From Acidimicrobiia bacterium (GTDB taxonomy: Bacteria > Actinomycetota > Acidimicrobiia > IMCC26256 > PALSA-555), in assembly GCA_017853455.1 (NCBI GenBank), contig JAFMJM010000046.1:1-12990 (forward strand): 12,990 bases of DNA, given 5' to 3'. The notes under the pieces are model-generated. The model made no database searches, was not told the DNA's origin, and worked only from the letters and a program-made list of their open reading frames with translations. A program made the translations under genes and the position numbers. Shown here in pieces: positions 7,313 to 12,990 of the stretch. How positions within the stretch are numbered: the stretch's first letter is position 1; the number at the start of each line of letters is the position of its first letter.

Positions 7313-8713
7313 GTGTGGCTCGGCCCGGTGCGGGCGTTCGCGGCGCGCCCCTTCGACCCGGGACACCCCCTGCTGGCCCTCGACGCGGCCGATCCCTATC
7401 AGGGACCGTGGTCGTGGTTCCTGGGCGTGGTCAGCCGCGTCACCGGGGTGTCGCCCTTCATGGTCCTGGCCACGAGCGCCCTCACGAACGCGGTGCTCGT
7501 CCTGGCGGGACTGCGGGCGCTGACCCGTCGGGTGACCGACGCTCCGTGGGCGCCGCTGCTCACGCTGGTGTTCTCGCTCGCGGCGTGGGGGTTCGGGCCG
7601 TGGCGGGGGAGCGGGTACCTGAACCTGAACTCGCTCGGGACCGCGCTGCCGCTCGGTTCGATGTTCGCGACCGGTCTCGGGCTGTTCGGCCTGGCGTGGT
7701 GGTGGGACTGGTGCGCGCGTGGGCGCACACGCGACCTCGCGCTCGCGACCGGGGCGATCGTGGTGGTGCTGCTGACCCACCAGATCACCGGGCTCTGGGT
7801 GGTGTTCGTGGCGGTGGGCGTCGTCATCGGCGTCACCCCACGCTGGACCCGCCGCCGCACCGTGGCCGTCCTCGTCGCCGGAGTGGTCGCCGTCGGGCTG
7901 CTCGCGGCGTGGCCGTTCTTCGGGTTCTTCGGGATGATCCGTGGCTCGGGTGACTACGACTGGATCAACCCGTGGAGCTACCGGCTGCTCCCGGTGCGCG
8001 TGTTCCTCGCGCTCCCCGCGGTGCCCATCCTGGTCGGACGCTGGCGACGGTCGCGGCGCGATCCGCTCGTGGTGGCCGAAGCGCTGCTGGTGGTGATCCT
8101 GCTGGCCGGCTGGGTGGGCGACCGGATCGCGATCGGTCGACTCGTCCCGGGGGCGATGCTGGTCGCGCACCTCGCCATGGCCGACTGGTTCGCCCGTCGG
8201 TGTGCCCGCGACGCCGACGCGGAACGCGCGGTGACCTGGGCGCGGGTAGGGATGGTGACGATCGTGGTCGTCGGGGTGGTCGGATCGGTCGGCGGTCTGG
8301 CCCGGATGGTGCCGCGCCCGCTGATGCCGGCCGCGCTCGAGCGCCGGCTCGGGCGACCGATCGACCGGTGGCGCGGGTTCACCGCCGTGCTACGCACCGA
8401 CGACGTGGTGGCCGCGACCGACGCCGCGAGCGCGTCGATCGGGGGGCTGGCCGCCCGCACCGTCGGCACCTGGCTCCCCGCGCCCTTCGTCGCCGATGCC
8501 GACACGCGGATCGCGGCGCAGCGGGCGATGGTCGACCCCGCCACACCGTCCGTCCGCCGACGGGCCCTGCTCGACCGGTACGGCGTGACCGTGCTCGTCG
8601 TGCCCGATCGCGACCGGCACGCCGTCCTCGACGACCTGGTGGCCGACGGGTCGGCCGTCGTCGTGGGCGAGGTCAACGGCCACGTCGTCGCCCGGGTCCG
8701 GGCCCGGGCCTGA
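7313..8713 (+). CDS. Polytopic membrane protein, GT-C glycosyltransferase-like topology, function unknown; true start probably upstream
   Basis: The product is 466 aa from the first usable start, GTG at 7313, with many hydrophobic helices (about 8-9) in the first two thirds, e.g. near NAVLVLAGL, AIVVVLLTHQITGLWVVFVAVGVVIG and VVIVVVGVVGSVGG. A soluble C-terminal part of about 130 residues ends with RRALLDRYGVTVLVVPD, a type of string seen at the end of multi-membrane glycosyltransferase-like proteins. Acidic residues near the start (ALDAADPYQGPWSW) are suggestive, but I cannot identify a catalytic site. Coding signal does not begin at 7313. From about 7205 the same frame reads YLGASAVLLALLAVHTANHL and then WTDLDFWVW, a convincing first helix, and from 7214 every third codon base is G or C. 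The frame is open from 7154 yet has no ATG, GTG or TTG before 7313. The real N-terminus is therefore uncertain: rare start, sequencing error or frameshift. Confidence 0.7.
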   Translation: MWLGPVRAFAARPFDPGHPLLALDAADPYQGPWSWFLGVVSRVTGVSPFMVLATSALTNAVLVLAGLRALTRRVTDAPWAPLLTLVFSLAAWGFGPWRGSGYLNLNSLGTALPLGSMFATGLGLFGLAWWWDWCARGRTRDLALATGAIVVVLLTHQITGLWVVFVAVGVVIGVTPRWTRRRTVAVLVAGVVAVGLLAAWPFFGFFGMIRGSGDYDWINPWSYRLLPVRVFLALPAVPILVGRWRRSRRDPLVVAEALLVVILLAGWVGDRIAIGRLVPGAMLVAHLAMADWFARRCARDADAERAVTWARVGMVTIVVVGVVGSVGGLARMVPRPLMPAALERRLGRPIDRWRGFTAVLRTDDVVAATDAASASIGGLAARTVGTWLPAPFVADADTRIAAQRAMVDPATPSVRRRALLDRYGVTVLVVPDRDRHAVLDDLVADGSAVVVGEVNGHVVARVRARA

Positions 8714-8743
8714 GAGCGGTCCGGCCGTGGCCGGAACGCGCCG

Positions 8744-8774
8744 CGCCCCCGTCGGCCGGAGCCGGACGGGGGCG
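8744..8774. terminator. GC-rich hairpin between the membrane-protein gene and tRNA-Ser(GGA)
   Basis: Ten perfect pairs (8744-8753 with 8765-8774) enclose a GGC-CGGA-GCC sub-stem with one bulged G. It follows the plus-strand membrane gene by 30 bases and lies past the 3' end of the minus-strand tRNA, so it likely serves both. Its apex (GGCCGGAGCC) is the same as in the hairpin after tRNA-Ser(CGA). No T-tract. Confidence 0.62.
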
Positions 8775-8799
8775 GGGGTCGGGCGGTGGACCGCCGGGG

Positions 8800-8884
8800 C
8801 GGAGGGAGTGGGATTCGAACCCACGGTGAGTTGCCCCACACACGCTTTCCAAGCGTGCCGATTCGGCCGCTCTCGCATCCCTCC
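8800..8884 (-). tRNA. tRNA-Ser(GGA), CCA not encoded
   Basis: Minus-strand class II cloverleaf. The acceptor stem is GGAGGGA/TCCCTCC, the D-arm contains AGCGGCCGAA, and the anticodon loop TTGGAAA between CACGC/GCGTG has GGA at 8848-8850, decoding UCC and UCU. It has a long variable arm and T-arm GTGGGTTCGAATCCCAC. The discriminator G at 8800 is followed by CCC, so the CCA end must be added by the nucleotidyltransferase, unlike the other serine tRNA in this window. Confidence 0.97.
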
Positions 8885-8894
8885 CGGGCGCAGG

Positions 8895-8900
8895 ATCGTA
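8895..8900 (-). promoter_or_regulatory. Candidate -10 box of tRNA-Ser(GGA)
   Basis: TACGAT on the minus strand ends 10 nt before the tRNA, giving a leader of about 3-4 nt. The segment to the SRP RNA (8901-8948) is otherwise GC-rich, with GCCGGTGCCGGGT-like runs and no further element I can name. Confidence 0.5.
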
Positions 8901-8948
8901 CCGGTCGGCACCCCGGAACCCGCCGGGGAGCCGGTGCCGGGTGCCGGG

Positions 8949-8954
8949 TAGGGT
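8949..8954 (+). promoter_or_regulatory. Candidate -10 box of the SRP RNA
   Basis: TAGGGT lies 7 nt before G8962, the first base of the terminal stem of the RNA. The spacing therefore predicts transcription start at the RNA 5' end found independently by base pairing. Confidence 0.5.
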
Positions 8955-8961
8955 GGCCGCA

Positions 8962-9235
8962 GCGGACCGTGCTAGGCGGGGAGCTCGTGGTGCCCTGTAC
9001 CCCAGATCCACGTATGGGGGGCTGAATTCCCGTCCGAGGCCCGGAACGCATCACGTACGACCCGTCGAAGGTGTCGAGGGCCGGGTCCTGCGCAACGGTG
9101 CCCCGTGAACCGAGTCAGGTCCGGAAGGAAGCAGCTCTCAGCGGACCGCCCCGTGTGCCGCAGGGATGCCTGGTCCGAGCCCGAGGCGGGCACCGGCGTG
9201 GTGCGGGAACGGTCGACGGCGGGTGCACGGTCCGC
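8962..9235 (+). ncRNA. ffs: Signal recognition particle RNA, large (6S/scRNA) type with Alu domain
   Basis: RNA scaffold of the signal recognition particle, which binds Ffh and targets membrane and secreted proteins to FtsY/SecYEG. The S-domain hallmark GTCAGGTCCGGAAGGAAGCA (9114-9133) includes the GGAA tetraloop at 9123-9126. The surrounding strands TCCTGCG and CGCAGGGA pair to form the long helix. Unlike the roughly 110-nt small type, homology continues outward. Upstream, GTGCTAGGCGGGGAG and GGTGCCCTGTACC match the Alu domain of B. subtilis scRNA as I remember it. Downstream, GGTGCACGGT matches its 3' end. The outermost GCGGACCGTGC (8962-8972) and GCACGGTCCGC (9225-9235) pair perfectly over 11 bases, giving a closed RNA of 274 nt, close to the 271 nt of B. 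subtilis. It lies upstream of dnaX, with sixA between on the opposite strand. End positions are uncertain by a few bases. Confidence 0.9.
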
Positions 9236-9250
9236 CCCTTCGGGGTGGGC
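9234..9250 (+). terminator. Possible terminator hairpin of the SRP RNA
   Basis: CCCC-TTC-GGGG (or a C(UUCG)G-capped version) directly follows the 3' stem of the RNA and is extended by an outer GCCC/GGGC. It is short, overlaps the end of the RNA by a base or two and has no T-tract, so it is tentative. It also lies just beyond the sixA stop on the other strand. Confidence 0.35.
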
Positions 9251-9269
9251 CGCGTGGTGGTGTCCGGCG

Positions 9270-9791
9270 TCAGCCCAGCATGCGGGGGGTGACGAAGCGC
9301 TCGAGGGTCGCCCGGGCCGGTCCGAGGTCGGCCCACGAGCCGTGCACGTCGAGCACCGTCAGCGCCCCGGTCGGGTACTTGGCGGCGAGCAGCTCGAGGG
9401 CGTCGGCGTCACCGGTGCCGAACCCCGACACCGCCCCCACCAGGTCGAGCGCGAGCTCGTGGGTGGTCGGGTTGTGCCCGACCACGAGGAGGGTCTCCAC
9501 GGCGTCCTCCACCCGGCGGATCTCGTCGAGCACCGTGTCGGGGGTCGTCAGGTACAGCTCGTGGAGGACCTCGAGCTCGGTGTCGACGGGCAGGTCGAGG
9601 AGGGCCGTCGTCTCGCAGGTCCGCCAGGCCGACGAGCACAGCACGAGGTCGGGGAGGAGGTCTTCGTCGCGGAGGTAGGCCCCCATCCGGACGGCCGCCG
9701 CCCGGCCCCGGGGGGCCAGCCGTCGGTCGTGGTCACGGACCTCGTCGGTGACGGTGGATTTCGCGTGGCGGAGGAGCAGCAACCGGCGCAT
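9270..9791 (-). CDS. sixA: SixA-like histidine phosphatase (phosphohistidine phosphatase)
   Basis: Small cytosolic histidine phosphatase-superfamily enzyme of 173 aa, the size of stand-alone SixA. The N-terminal LLLLRHAKS (4-12) is the SixA version of the RHG motif, with nucleophile His9. Arg57 in SSAWRTCETT and His106 in VVGHNPTTHEL complete the phosphate pocket, and Glu78 in LHELYL is the likely acid. Members remove phosphate from phosphohistidine; E. coli SixA acts on phosphotransferase or phosphorelay HPt proteins. No partner kinase is in the window, so the substrate is unknown. The ATG at 9791 is the only sensible start. It is divergent from dnaX with just 29 bases between start codons and no Shine-Dalgarno; CAGGCT ends 6 nt before the ATG on this strand and may be a leaderless -10 box. 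Some relatives are phosphoglycerate mutase-like, but the RHAKS motif supports SixA. Confidence 0.88.
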   Translation of the reverse strand: MRRLLLLRHAKSTVTDEVRDHDRRLAPRGRAAAVRMGAYLRDEDLLPDLVLCSSAWRTCETTALLDLPVDTELEVLHELYLTTPDTVLDEIRRVEDAVETLLVVGHNPTTHELALDLVGAVSGFGTGDADALELLAAKYPTGALTVLDVHGSWADLGPARATLERFVTPRMLG

Positions 9792-9808
9792 CCGTCCAGC
9801 CTGCCACC

Positions 9809-9814
9809 TACGAT
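9809..9814 (+). promoter_or_regulatory. Candidate -10 box of the dnaX operon (leaderless)
   Basis: TACGAT is followed by six C's and then the GTG start, so transcription should begin at the start codon. No Shine-Dalgarno is present. Any -35 contact would lie inside the start of sixA. Confidence 0.5.
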
Positions 9815-9820
9815 CCCCCC

Positions 9821-11740
9821 GTGGCCTACCAGTCCCTCTACCGCAAGTACCGCCCGCAGCGGTTCGCGGAGCTCGTGGGGCAGGAGCACGTCACCACGGC
9901 GCTGCGCAACGCCGTCCGCGACGGCCGGGTCGGGCACGCCTACCTGTTCTCCGGGCCCCGCGGCACCGGCAAGACCACCTCCGCCCGCATCCTGGCCAAG
10001 GCGCTCAACTGCCTCGACCTCGGCGCCGACGGCGAGCCGTGCGGGGTGTGCAGCCACTGCGAGGGCGTGGCCGCCGGCACGTTCATGGACCTCTTCGAGC
10101 TCGACGCCGCGTCCAACCGCGGCATCGGCGACACCCGGGAGCTGCTCGAGCGTCTGGCCTACCAGAGCGCCACCGGCGGCAAGAAGGTGTACATCCTCGA
10201 CGAGGTCCACATGCTCACCGACGCGGCGTCGAACGCGCTGCTCAAGAGCCTCGAGGAGCCGCCCGAGCACGTGGTGTTCGTGCTCGCCACGACCAACCCC
10301 GAGCAGGTGCTGCCGACGATCCGGTCGCGCACCCAGCACTTCGAGTTCACCCTGCTCTCCACCGACGACCTCGCCGCGCACCTCGCCGACATCTGCGCCC
10401 GGGAAGGTGTCGACGCCGACCCCGAGGCCCTGGCGATCGTGGCCCGCGCCGGTGCCGGCTCGGCCCGCGACTCGCTCTCGCTCCTCGACCAGGCGCTCGC
10501 GCACAGCACCGGTCGTCTCGACGCCGGCGAGGTGGCCGCCCTGTTCGGGGGCGCTCCCTTCGAGTTGCGGACCCGGGTGCTCCAGGCCGTCGCCGACGGC
10601 GAGCCCGCGGCGGCCCTGCTCGAGCTCAACGACCTCCTCGACGCCGGTCACGAGCCGCGCCGCGTCGCCGACGACCTGCTGCACGCCGCGCGCGACGCGT
10701 TTCTGCTGACGGCCGGTGCCGGCCGGGTTCCGGTCGACGGTCCCGCCGAGCAGCAGGCCGCGCTGGTCGAGCTCGGCGCGGCGTTCGGCACCGCCGGTCT
10801 GGTGCGCGTGCTCGAGACGCTCGGTGAGGCGGTCGTCGACATGCGCGGCATCGACGCCGCCGACCCGCGCCTGGTGCTCGAGATCGCGCTGGTGCGCCTC
10901 GCCCGCAAGGAGGCCGGTCCGCCGCTCGTGCTGCTCGCCGAACGGCTCGAACGGCTCGAGCGGGCGGTCGAGAGCGGAGCGGTCCCGGCCGCCCGACCGG
11001 GCGTGACGGTCCCCCCGGCCTCGGCCGGGGCGCCGACGGCGCCCGCTCCCGCGGCCGCTGCTGCCCCTGCAGCTCCGGCGGCGGCCCCCCGCTCCGGCCC
11101 GAAGCCGACCCTCGGTGCGGTCCGCAAGGCCCAGCAGGCCGCCGCGAGCACCGAGGCCGAGGCGGCACCACCGGCAGCCCCCGAGTCCGCGCCCGCACCG
11201 GCCCCCGAACCGGCTCCGGCCCCGGTCGATCCCGCACCGGCCGACGCACCGGAGGCGGCGGCACCCGCCGCCGGGGTGCGGCCGCTCGAGCTCGACGAGG
11301 TCGTGATCGCCTGGGCCGAGCTGCTGCCCGACTTCCCGGTGGCGACCCGCGCCGCGGTCCAGCACGCTCAGCCGATCGCGGTGGAGGGCGAGGTCATCAC
11401 CTTCGGGATCGCCCCGCAGATGCTCACCGCCGCCAAGCCGCGCTTCAAGGCGGTCGCCGACACCATCCGCGAGGCGCTCGCCGCCCGCTTCGGGGTGGTC
11501 CCGAGGTTCTCCCTCGTCGCCTCCGACGCCGTCGACCTCGTGGGCGGCGACCCGTTCGCCGAGTTCGAGCCCGGCGGGCCGCGCGCAGACCTGCCCGACG
11601 AGGTCGCGCCCGAAGACGTCATGGACGAGCCGGGCGACGCCCCGGCCGGACCGGCGGTATCGTCCCTCGGGCTGTTGACGTCCGAGTTCGGAGCGACCGT
11701 CGTCGACGAGCAGCCCCGCGGCCCCCAGGAGCGATCGTGA
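9821..11740 (+). CDS. dnaX: DNA polymerase III subunit gamma/tau
   Basis: ATPase of the clamp loader that places the sliding clamp on DNA and links polymerase cores. The protein is 639 aa. Domains in order: AAA+ domain with Walker A GPRGTGKT (45-52), a zinc module with Cys64, 74, 77 and 80, Walker B VYILDEVH (123-130, Asp127/Glu128), the sensor region LATTNPEQ, and arginine finger Arg170 in IRSR. A lid and oligomerisation domain follow, to about 380. An Ala/Pro-rich linker spans about 393-485, then a tau-type C-terminal domain ([31 protein letters not shown]). The usual SRC after sensor 1 is SRT. I see no A-rich slippery site, so probably only a full-length tau-like product is made. The GTG at 9821 gives the canonical [22 protein letters not shown] start. 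It is the first gene of dnaX-ybaB-recR; its stop overlaps the next start by 4 bases. Confidence 0.97.
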   Translation: MAYQSLYRKYRPQRFAELVGQEHVTTALRNAVRDGRVGHAYLFSGPRGTGKTTSARILAKALNCLDLGADGEPCGVCSHCEGVAAGTFMDLFELDAASNRGIGDTRELLERLAYQSATGGKKVYILDEVHMLTDAASNALLKSLEEPPEHVVFVLATTNPEQVLPTIRSRTQHFEFTLLSTDDLAAHLADICAREGVDADPEALAIVARAGAGSARDSLSLLDQALAHSTGRLDAGEVAALFGGAPFELRTRVLQAVADGEPAAALLELNDLLDAGHEPRRVADDLLHAARDAFLLTAGAGRVPVDGPAEQQAALVELGAAFGTAGLVRVLETLGEAVVDMRGIDAADPRLVLEIALVRLARKEAGPPLVLLAERLERLERAVESGAVPAARPGVTVPPASAGAPTAPAPAAAAAPAAPAAAPRSGPKPTLGAVRKAQQAAASTEAEAAPPAAPESAPAPAPEPAPAPVDPAPADAPEAAAPAAGVRPLELDEVVIAWAELLPDFPVATRAAVQHAQPIAVEGEVITFGIAPQMLTAAKPRFKAVADTIREALAARFGVVPRFSLVASDAVDLVGGDPFAEFEPGGPRADLPDEVAPEDVMDEPGDAPAGPAVSSLGLLTSEFGATVVDEQPRGPQERS

Positions 11741-12069
11741 CCAACCAGAAGCAGCTCAACCAGATGATGCGCCAGGTGCAGAAGATGCAGGCCGACATGG
11801 CCGCCGCGCAGGAGGCCCTGGCGACCGAGTTGGTCGAGGCGTCGGTCGGCGGCGGCACCGTCAAGGCCGTGGCCACCGGCACCGGGCAGCTGCAGTCGGT
11901 GTCGATCTCGCCCGACGTCGTCGACCCCGACGACGTCGAGATGCTCGAGGACCTCGTGGTGGCCGCCGTCACCGAGGCGTTGCGGATGGCCCAGGACCTG
12001 GCGCAGCAGCGCATGGGCGGGCTCACCGCCGGCCTCGACGTCGGCGGGCTCGGCGGGCTGCTCGGGTAG
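11737..12069 (+). CDS. ybaB: YbaB/EbfC family nucleoid-associated protein
   Basis: Small DNA-binding protein of 110 aa that forms dimers with a tweezer-like shape and coats or bridges DNA. The start [28 protein letters not shown] is the characteristic charged helix. It is followed by the strand region [30 protein letters not shown] and a second helix, [27 protein letters not shown] Gly/Leu-rich tail (GGLGGLLG) is common in this family. The GTG start lies in a GTGA overlap with the dnaX stop and has AGGAG five bases upstream (11727-11731). Placement between dnaX and recR is the conserved arrangement in many bacteria and supports a role in replication or repair. Confidence 0.96.
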   Translation: MTNQKQLNQMMRQVQKMQADMAAAQEALATELVEASVGGGTVKAVATGTGQLQSVSISPDVVDPDDVEMLEDLVVAAVTEALRMAQDLAQQRMGGLTAGLDVGGLGGLLG

Positions 12070-12671
12070 TGGCCTCCGTCTACGAGGGGCCGATCCAGAC
12101 CCTCATCGACGAGCTCGGTCGGCTCCCGGGCGTCGGGCCGAAGTCGGCGCAGCGCATCGCCTTCCACCTGCTGAAGGTCGCGCCCGAGGACGCCAACCGG
12201 CTGGCCCGGGCGATCACCGACGCCAAGGCCCGCATCCGGTTCTGCGAGGTGTGCTTCAACTTCTCGTCCGACACGCGGTGCTCGTACTGCCTCGACGAGC
12301 GGCGTGACCCCACGTTGCTCTGCGTGGTCGAGGAACCCCGCGACATCGTGGCGGTGGAGCGGACCCACGAGTTCAGCGGTCGGTACCACGTGCTGCAGGG
12401 GGCGATCGCCCCGATCGAGGGGATCGGGCCGGAGCAGCTGCGGATCAAGGAACTCGTCACCCGGGTGGGCACCGAGGGCGTGACCGAGGTGATCCTGGCG
12501 ACCAACCCCAACATCGAGGGCGAGGCGACGGCGATGTACCTGGCCCGCCTGCTCAAGCCCCTCGAGGTACGCGTCACCCGACTGGCGAGCGGACTCCCCG
12601 TCGGCGGCGACCTCGAGTACGCCGACGAGGTCACCCTGGGACGCGCCCTCGAAGGCCGCCGCGAGCTCTGA
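12069..12671 (+). CDS. recR: Recombination mediator protein RecR
   Basis: Partner of RecO (and RecF) that loads RecA on gapped, SSB-coated DNA. The protein is 200 aa, the typical length. Order: an N-terminal helix-hairpin-helix ([20 protein letters not shown], 16-35); a C4 zinc finger with Cys59, 62, 71 and 74; a Toprim domain starting at [15 protein letters not shown] with [18 protein letters not shown]; and the Walker B-like [17 protein letters not shown]. The C-terminus [25 protein letters not shown] is diagnostic. The GTG at 12069 shares its G with the ybaB stop (TAGTG); there is no strong Shine-Dalgarno, so translation is probably coupled. It is the last gene of the operon; a long hairpin begins 28 bases after its stop. 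Confidence 0.97.
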   Translation: MASVYEGPIQTLIDELGRLPGVGPKSAQRIAFHLLKVAPEDANRLARAITDAKARIRFCEVCFNFSSDTRCSYCLDERRDPTLLCVVEEPRDIVAVERTHEFSGRYHVLQGAIAPIEGIGPEQLRIKELVTRVGTEGVTEVILATNPNIEGEATAMYLARLLKPLEVRVTRLASGLPVGGDLEYADEVTLGRALEGRREL

Positions 12672-12699
12672 GTCACCCGGCTCGGTCGACCGCTCCAGC

Positions 12700-12755
12700 T
12701 TCGTTGTTTGGACGTTTCGGGGGCCTATGGCCCCACGAAACGTCCAAACAACGAA
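12700..12755. repeat. Long near-perfect hairpin between recR and the DUF559 gene
   Basis: Twenty bases (12700-12719) are perfectly complementary to 12736-12755. Inside, GGGGCC pairs with GGCCCC (12720-12725 and 12729-12734), leaving a TAT loop and one unpaired A at 12735: 26 pairs in all. The outer arms are about half A+T in a much more GC-rich background. The right arm and loop, read on the minus strand, encode the last residues (SLFGRFVGP) and stop of the DUF559 protein. It may end transcription for both converging genes; it is longer than an ordinary terminator and has no T-tract, so a repeat family is an alternative. The remaining gap, 12672-12699, shows nothing. Confidence 0.75.
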
Positions 12756-12990
12756 CGGCGCACGGCACCGACGATCTCGGTCGTCGGCGACCGTGACGTG
12801 AAACGCAGCACGGTCCAGCCCGCTCCGACGAGATCGTTCTGCCGGGACCGGTCCCGGTCGAAGTCGGTACGGCTCCGGTGGTACTCGAACCCGTCCACCT
12901 CGATCGCGACCTGCTCGGCGGGATAGGCGAGGTCGACGAAGTACGTCCGACCGTTCACCCGGACCCGGTGCTGTCGAACCGGCTCGGGGA
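12725..12990 (-). CDS. DUF559 domain protein (Vsr-like endonuclease fold), 5' end cut by window edge
   Basis: The last 87 residues of a protein that enters from the right edge. The visible part reads PEPVRQHRVRVNGRTYFVDLAYPAEQVAIEVDGFEYH, then DRDRSRQNDLVGAGWTVLRFTSR. This is the DUF559 pattern: an Asp in strand VDLAYP, the Glu-x-Asp of AIEVDG, and a following His, resembling the active-site layout of very-short-patch and restriction endonuclease-like folds. The frame is open to the edge, and the residues before the GTG at 12958 (PxxxRQxxV) also fit the domain, so that GTG is not the true start. In actinobacteria many DUF559 proteins carry an N-terminal AbiEi-type antitoxin-like domain; whether this one does cannot be seen. 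The stop codon TAG lies in the loop region of the 12700-12755 hairpin, so its C-terminus is encoded by the hairpin. Function unknown. Confidence 0.85.
   Translation of the reverse strand, partial: PEPVRQHRVRVNGRTYFVDLAYPAEQVAIEVDGFEYHRSRTDFDRDRSRQNDLVGAGWTVLRFTSRSPTTEIVGAVRRSLFGRFVGP

Noticed and set aside
5223..8884. A mobile island integrated between the two serine tRNA genes
   Set aside because: The tRNAs have different anticodons and diverged stems, no integrase or attachment repeat is present, and the genes between include housekeeping tadA with matching base composition.
9078..9182. Annotating only a small-type 4.5S RNA
   Set aside because: The core does close on itself with GGGC/GCCC, but homology-like segments and an 11-base perfect terminal stem extend well beyond it on both sides.
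11000..11275. Tandem Ala/Pro repeats in dnaX as a CRISPR or satellite
   Set aside because: They are irregular GC-rich codons of the known disordered linker of gamma/tau, with no repeat-spacer structure.
10150..11300. Programmed frameshift in dnaX making a gamma form
   Set aside because: No A-rich slippery heptamer is visible and the frame is continuous to the tau C-terminus; AAGAAG at about 10181 is in the AAA+ domain, too early to yield gamma.

Overview
The window is about 12.9 kb of very GC-rich (roughly 70% or more), gene-dense bacterial chromosome. Frequent GTG starts, a coenzyme F420-type oxidoreductase and the order tadA / tRNA-Ser / SRP RNA / dnaX / ybaB / recR point to an actinobacterium. 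An Acidimicrobiia-like lineage is my inference; no marker here settles it. Nothing looks like a prophage, CRISPR array, insertion sequence or complete defence island. Most genes are housekeeping, and the more unusual content is in RNA genes, promoters and inverted repeats.

Layout, left to right. (1) A minus-strand pair, an F420 hydrogenase/dehydrogenase beta-subunit-like protein followed by NhaA, joined by a 4-base GTGA overlap; NhaA runs off the left edge. (2) Divergent from it, a copper-type P1B ATPase and then metF on the plus strand. (3) A minus-strand block: an SDR oxidoreductase, tadA and tRNA-Ser(CGA). (4) Divergent from the SDR gene, a META-domain lipoprotein followed by a polytopic membrane protein whose reading frame clearly begins upstream of its first normal start codon. 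(5) tRNA-Ser(GGA) on the minus strand, then a plus-strand SRP RNA of the large type with an Alu domain. (6) A SixA-like histidine phosphatase on the minus strand, divergent from the plus-strand dnaX-ybaB-recR operon, whose three genes overlap by 4 and 1 bases. (7) A long, nearly perfect hairpin, one arm of which encodes the C-terminus of a DUF559 (Vsr-like nuclease fold) protein that runs in from the right edge.

How the parts fit together. dnaX (clamp loader), ybaB (nucleoid-associated protein) and recR (recombination mediator) form a conserved replication/repair operon. tadA, the two serine tRNAs and the SRP RNA serve decoding and protein targeting. The F420-type protein/NhaA pair and the copper ATPase deal with redox and ion homeostasis. 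Several genes have a TA(G/C)(G/C)NT -10 box ending about 6-7 nt before the start codon or mature RNA 5' end, so leaderless transcription looks common. No gap between genes exceeds 300 bases; the short gaps hold the promoters, dyads and hairpins listed.

I saw no clear new multi-gene system. The best leads are the large-type SRP RNA, the DUF559 hairpin, the start-less membrane protein, two dyads in divergent promoters, and the leaderless -10 pattern.
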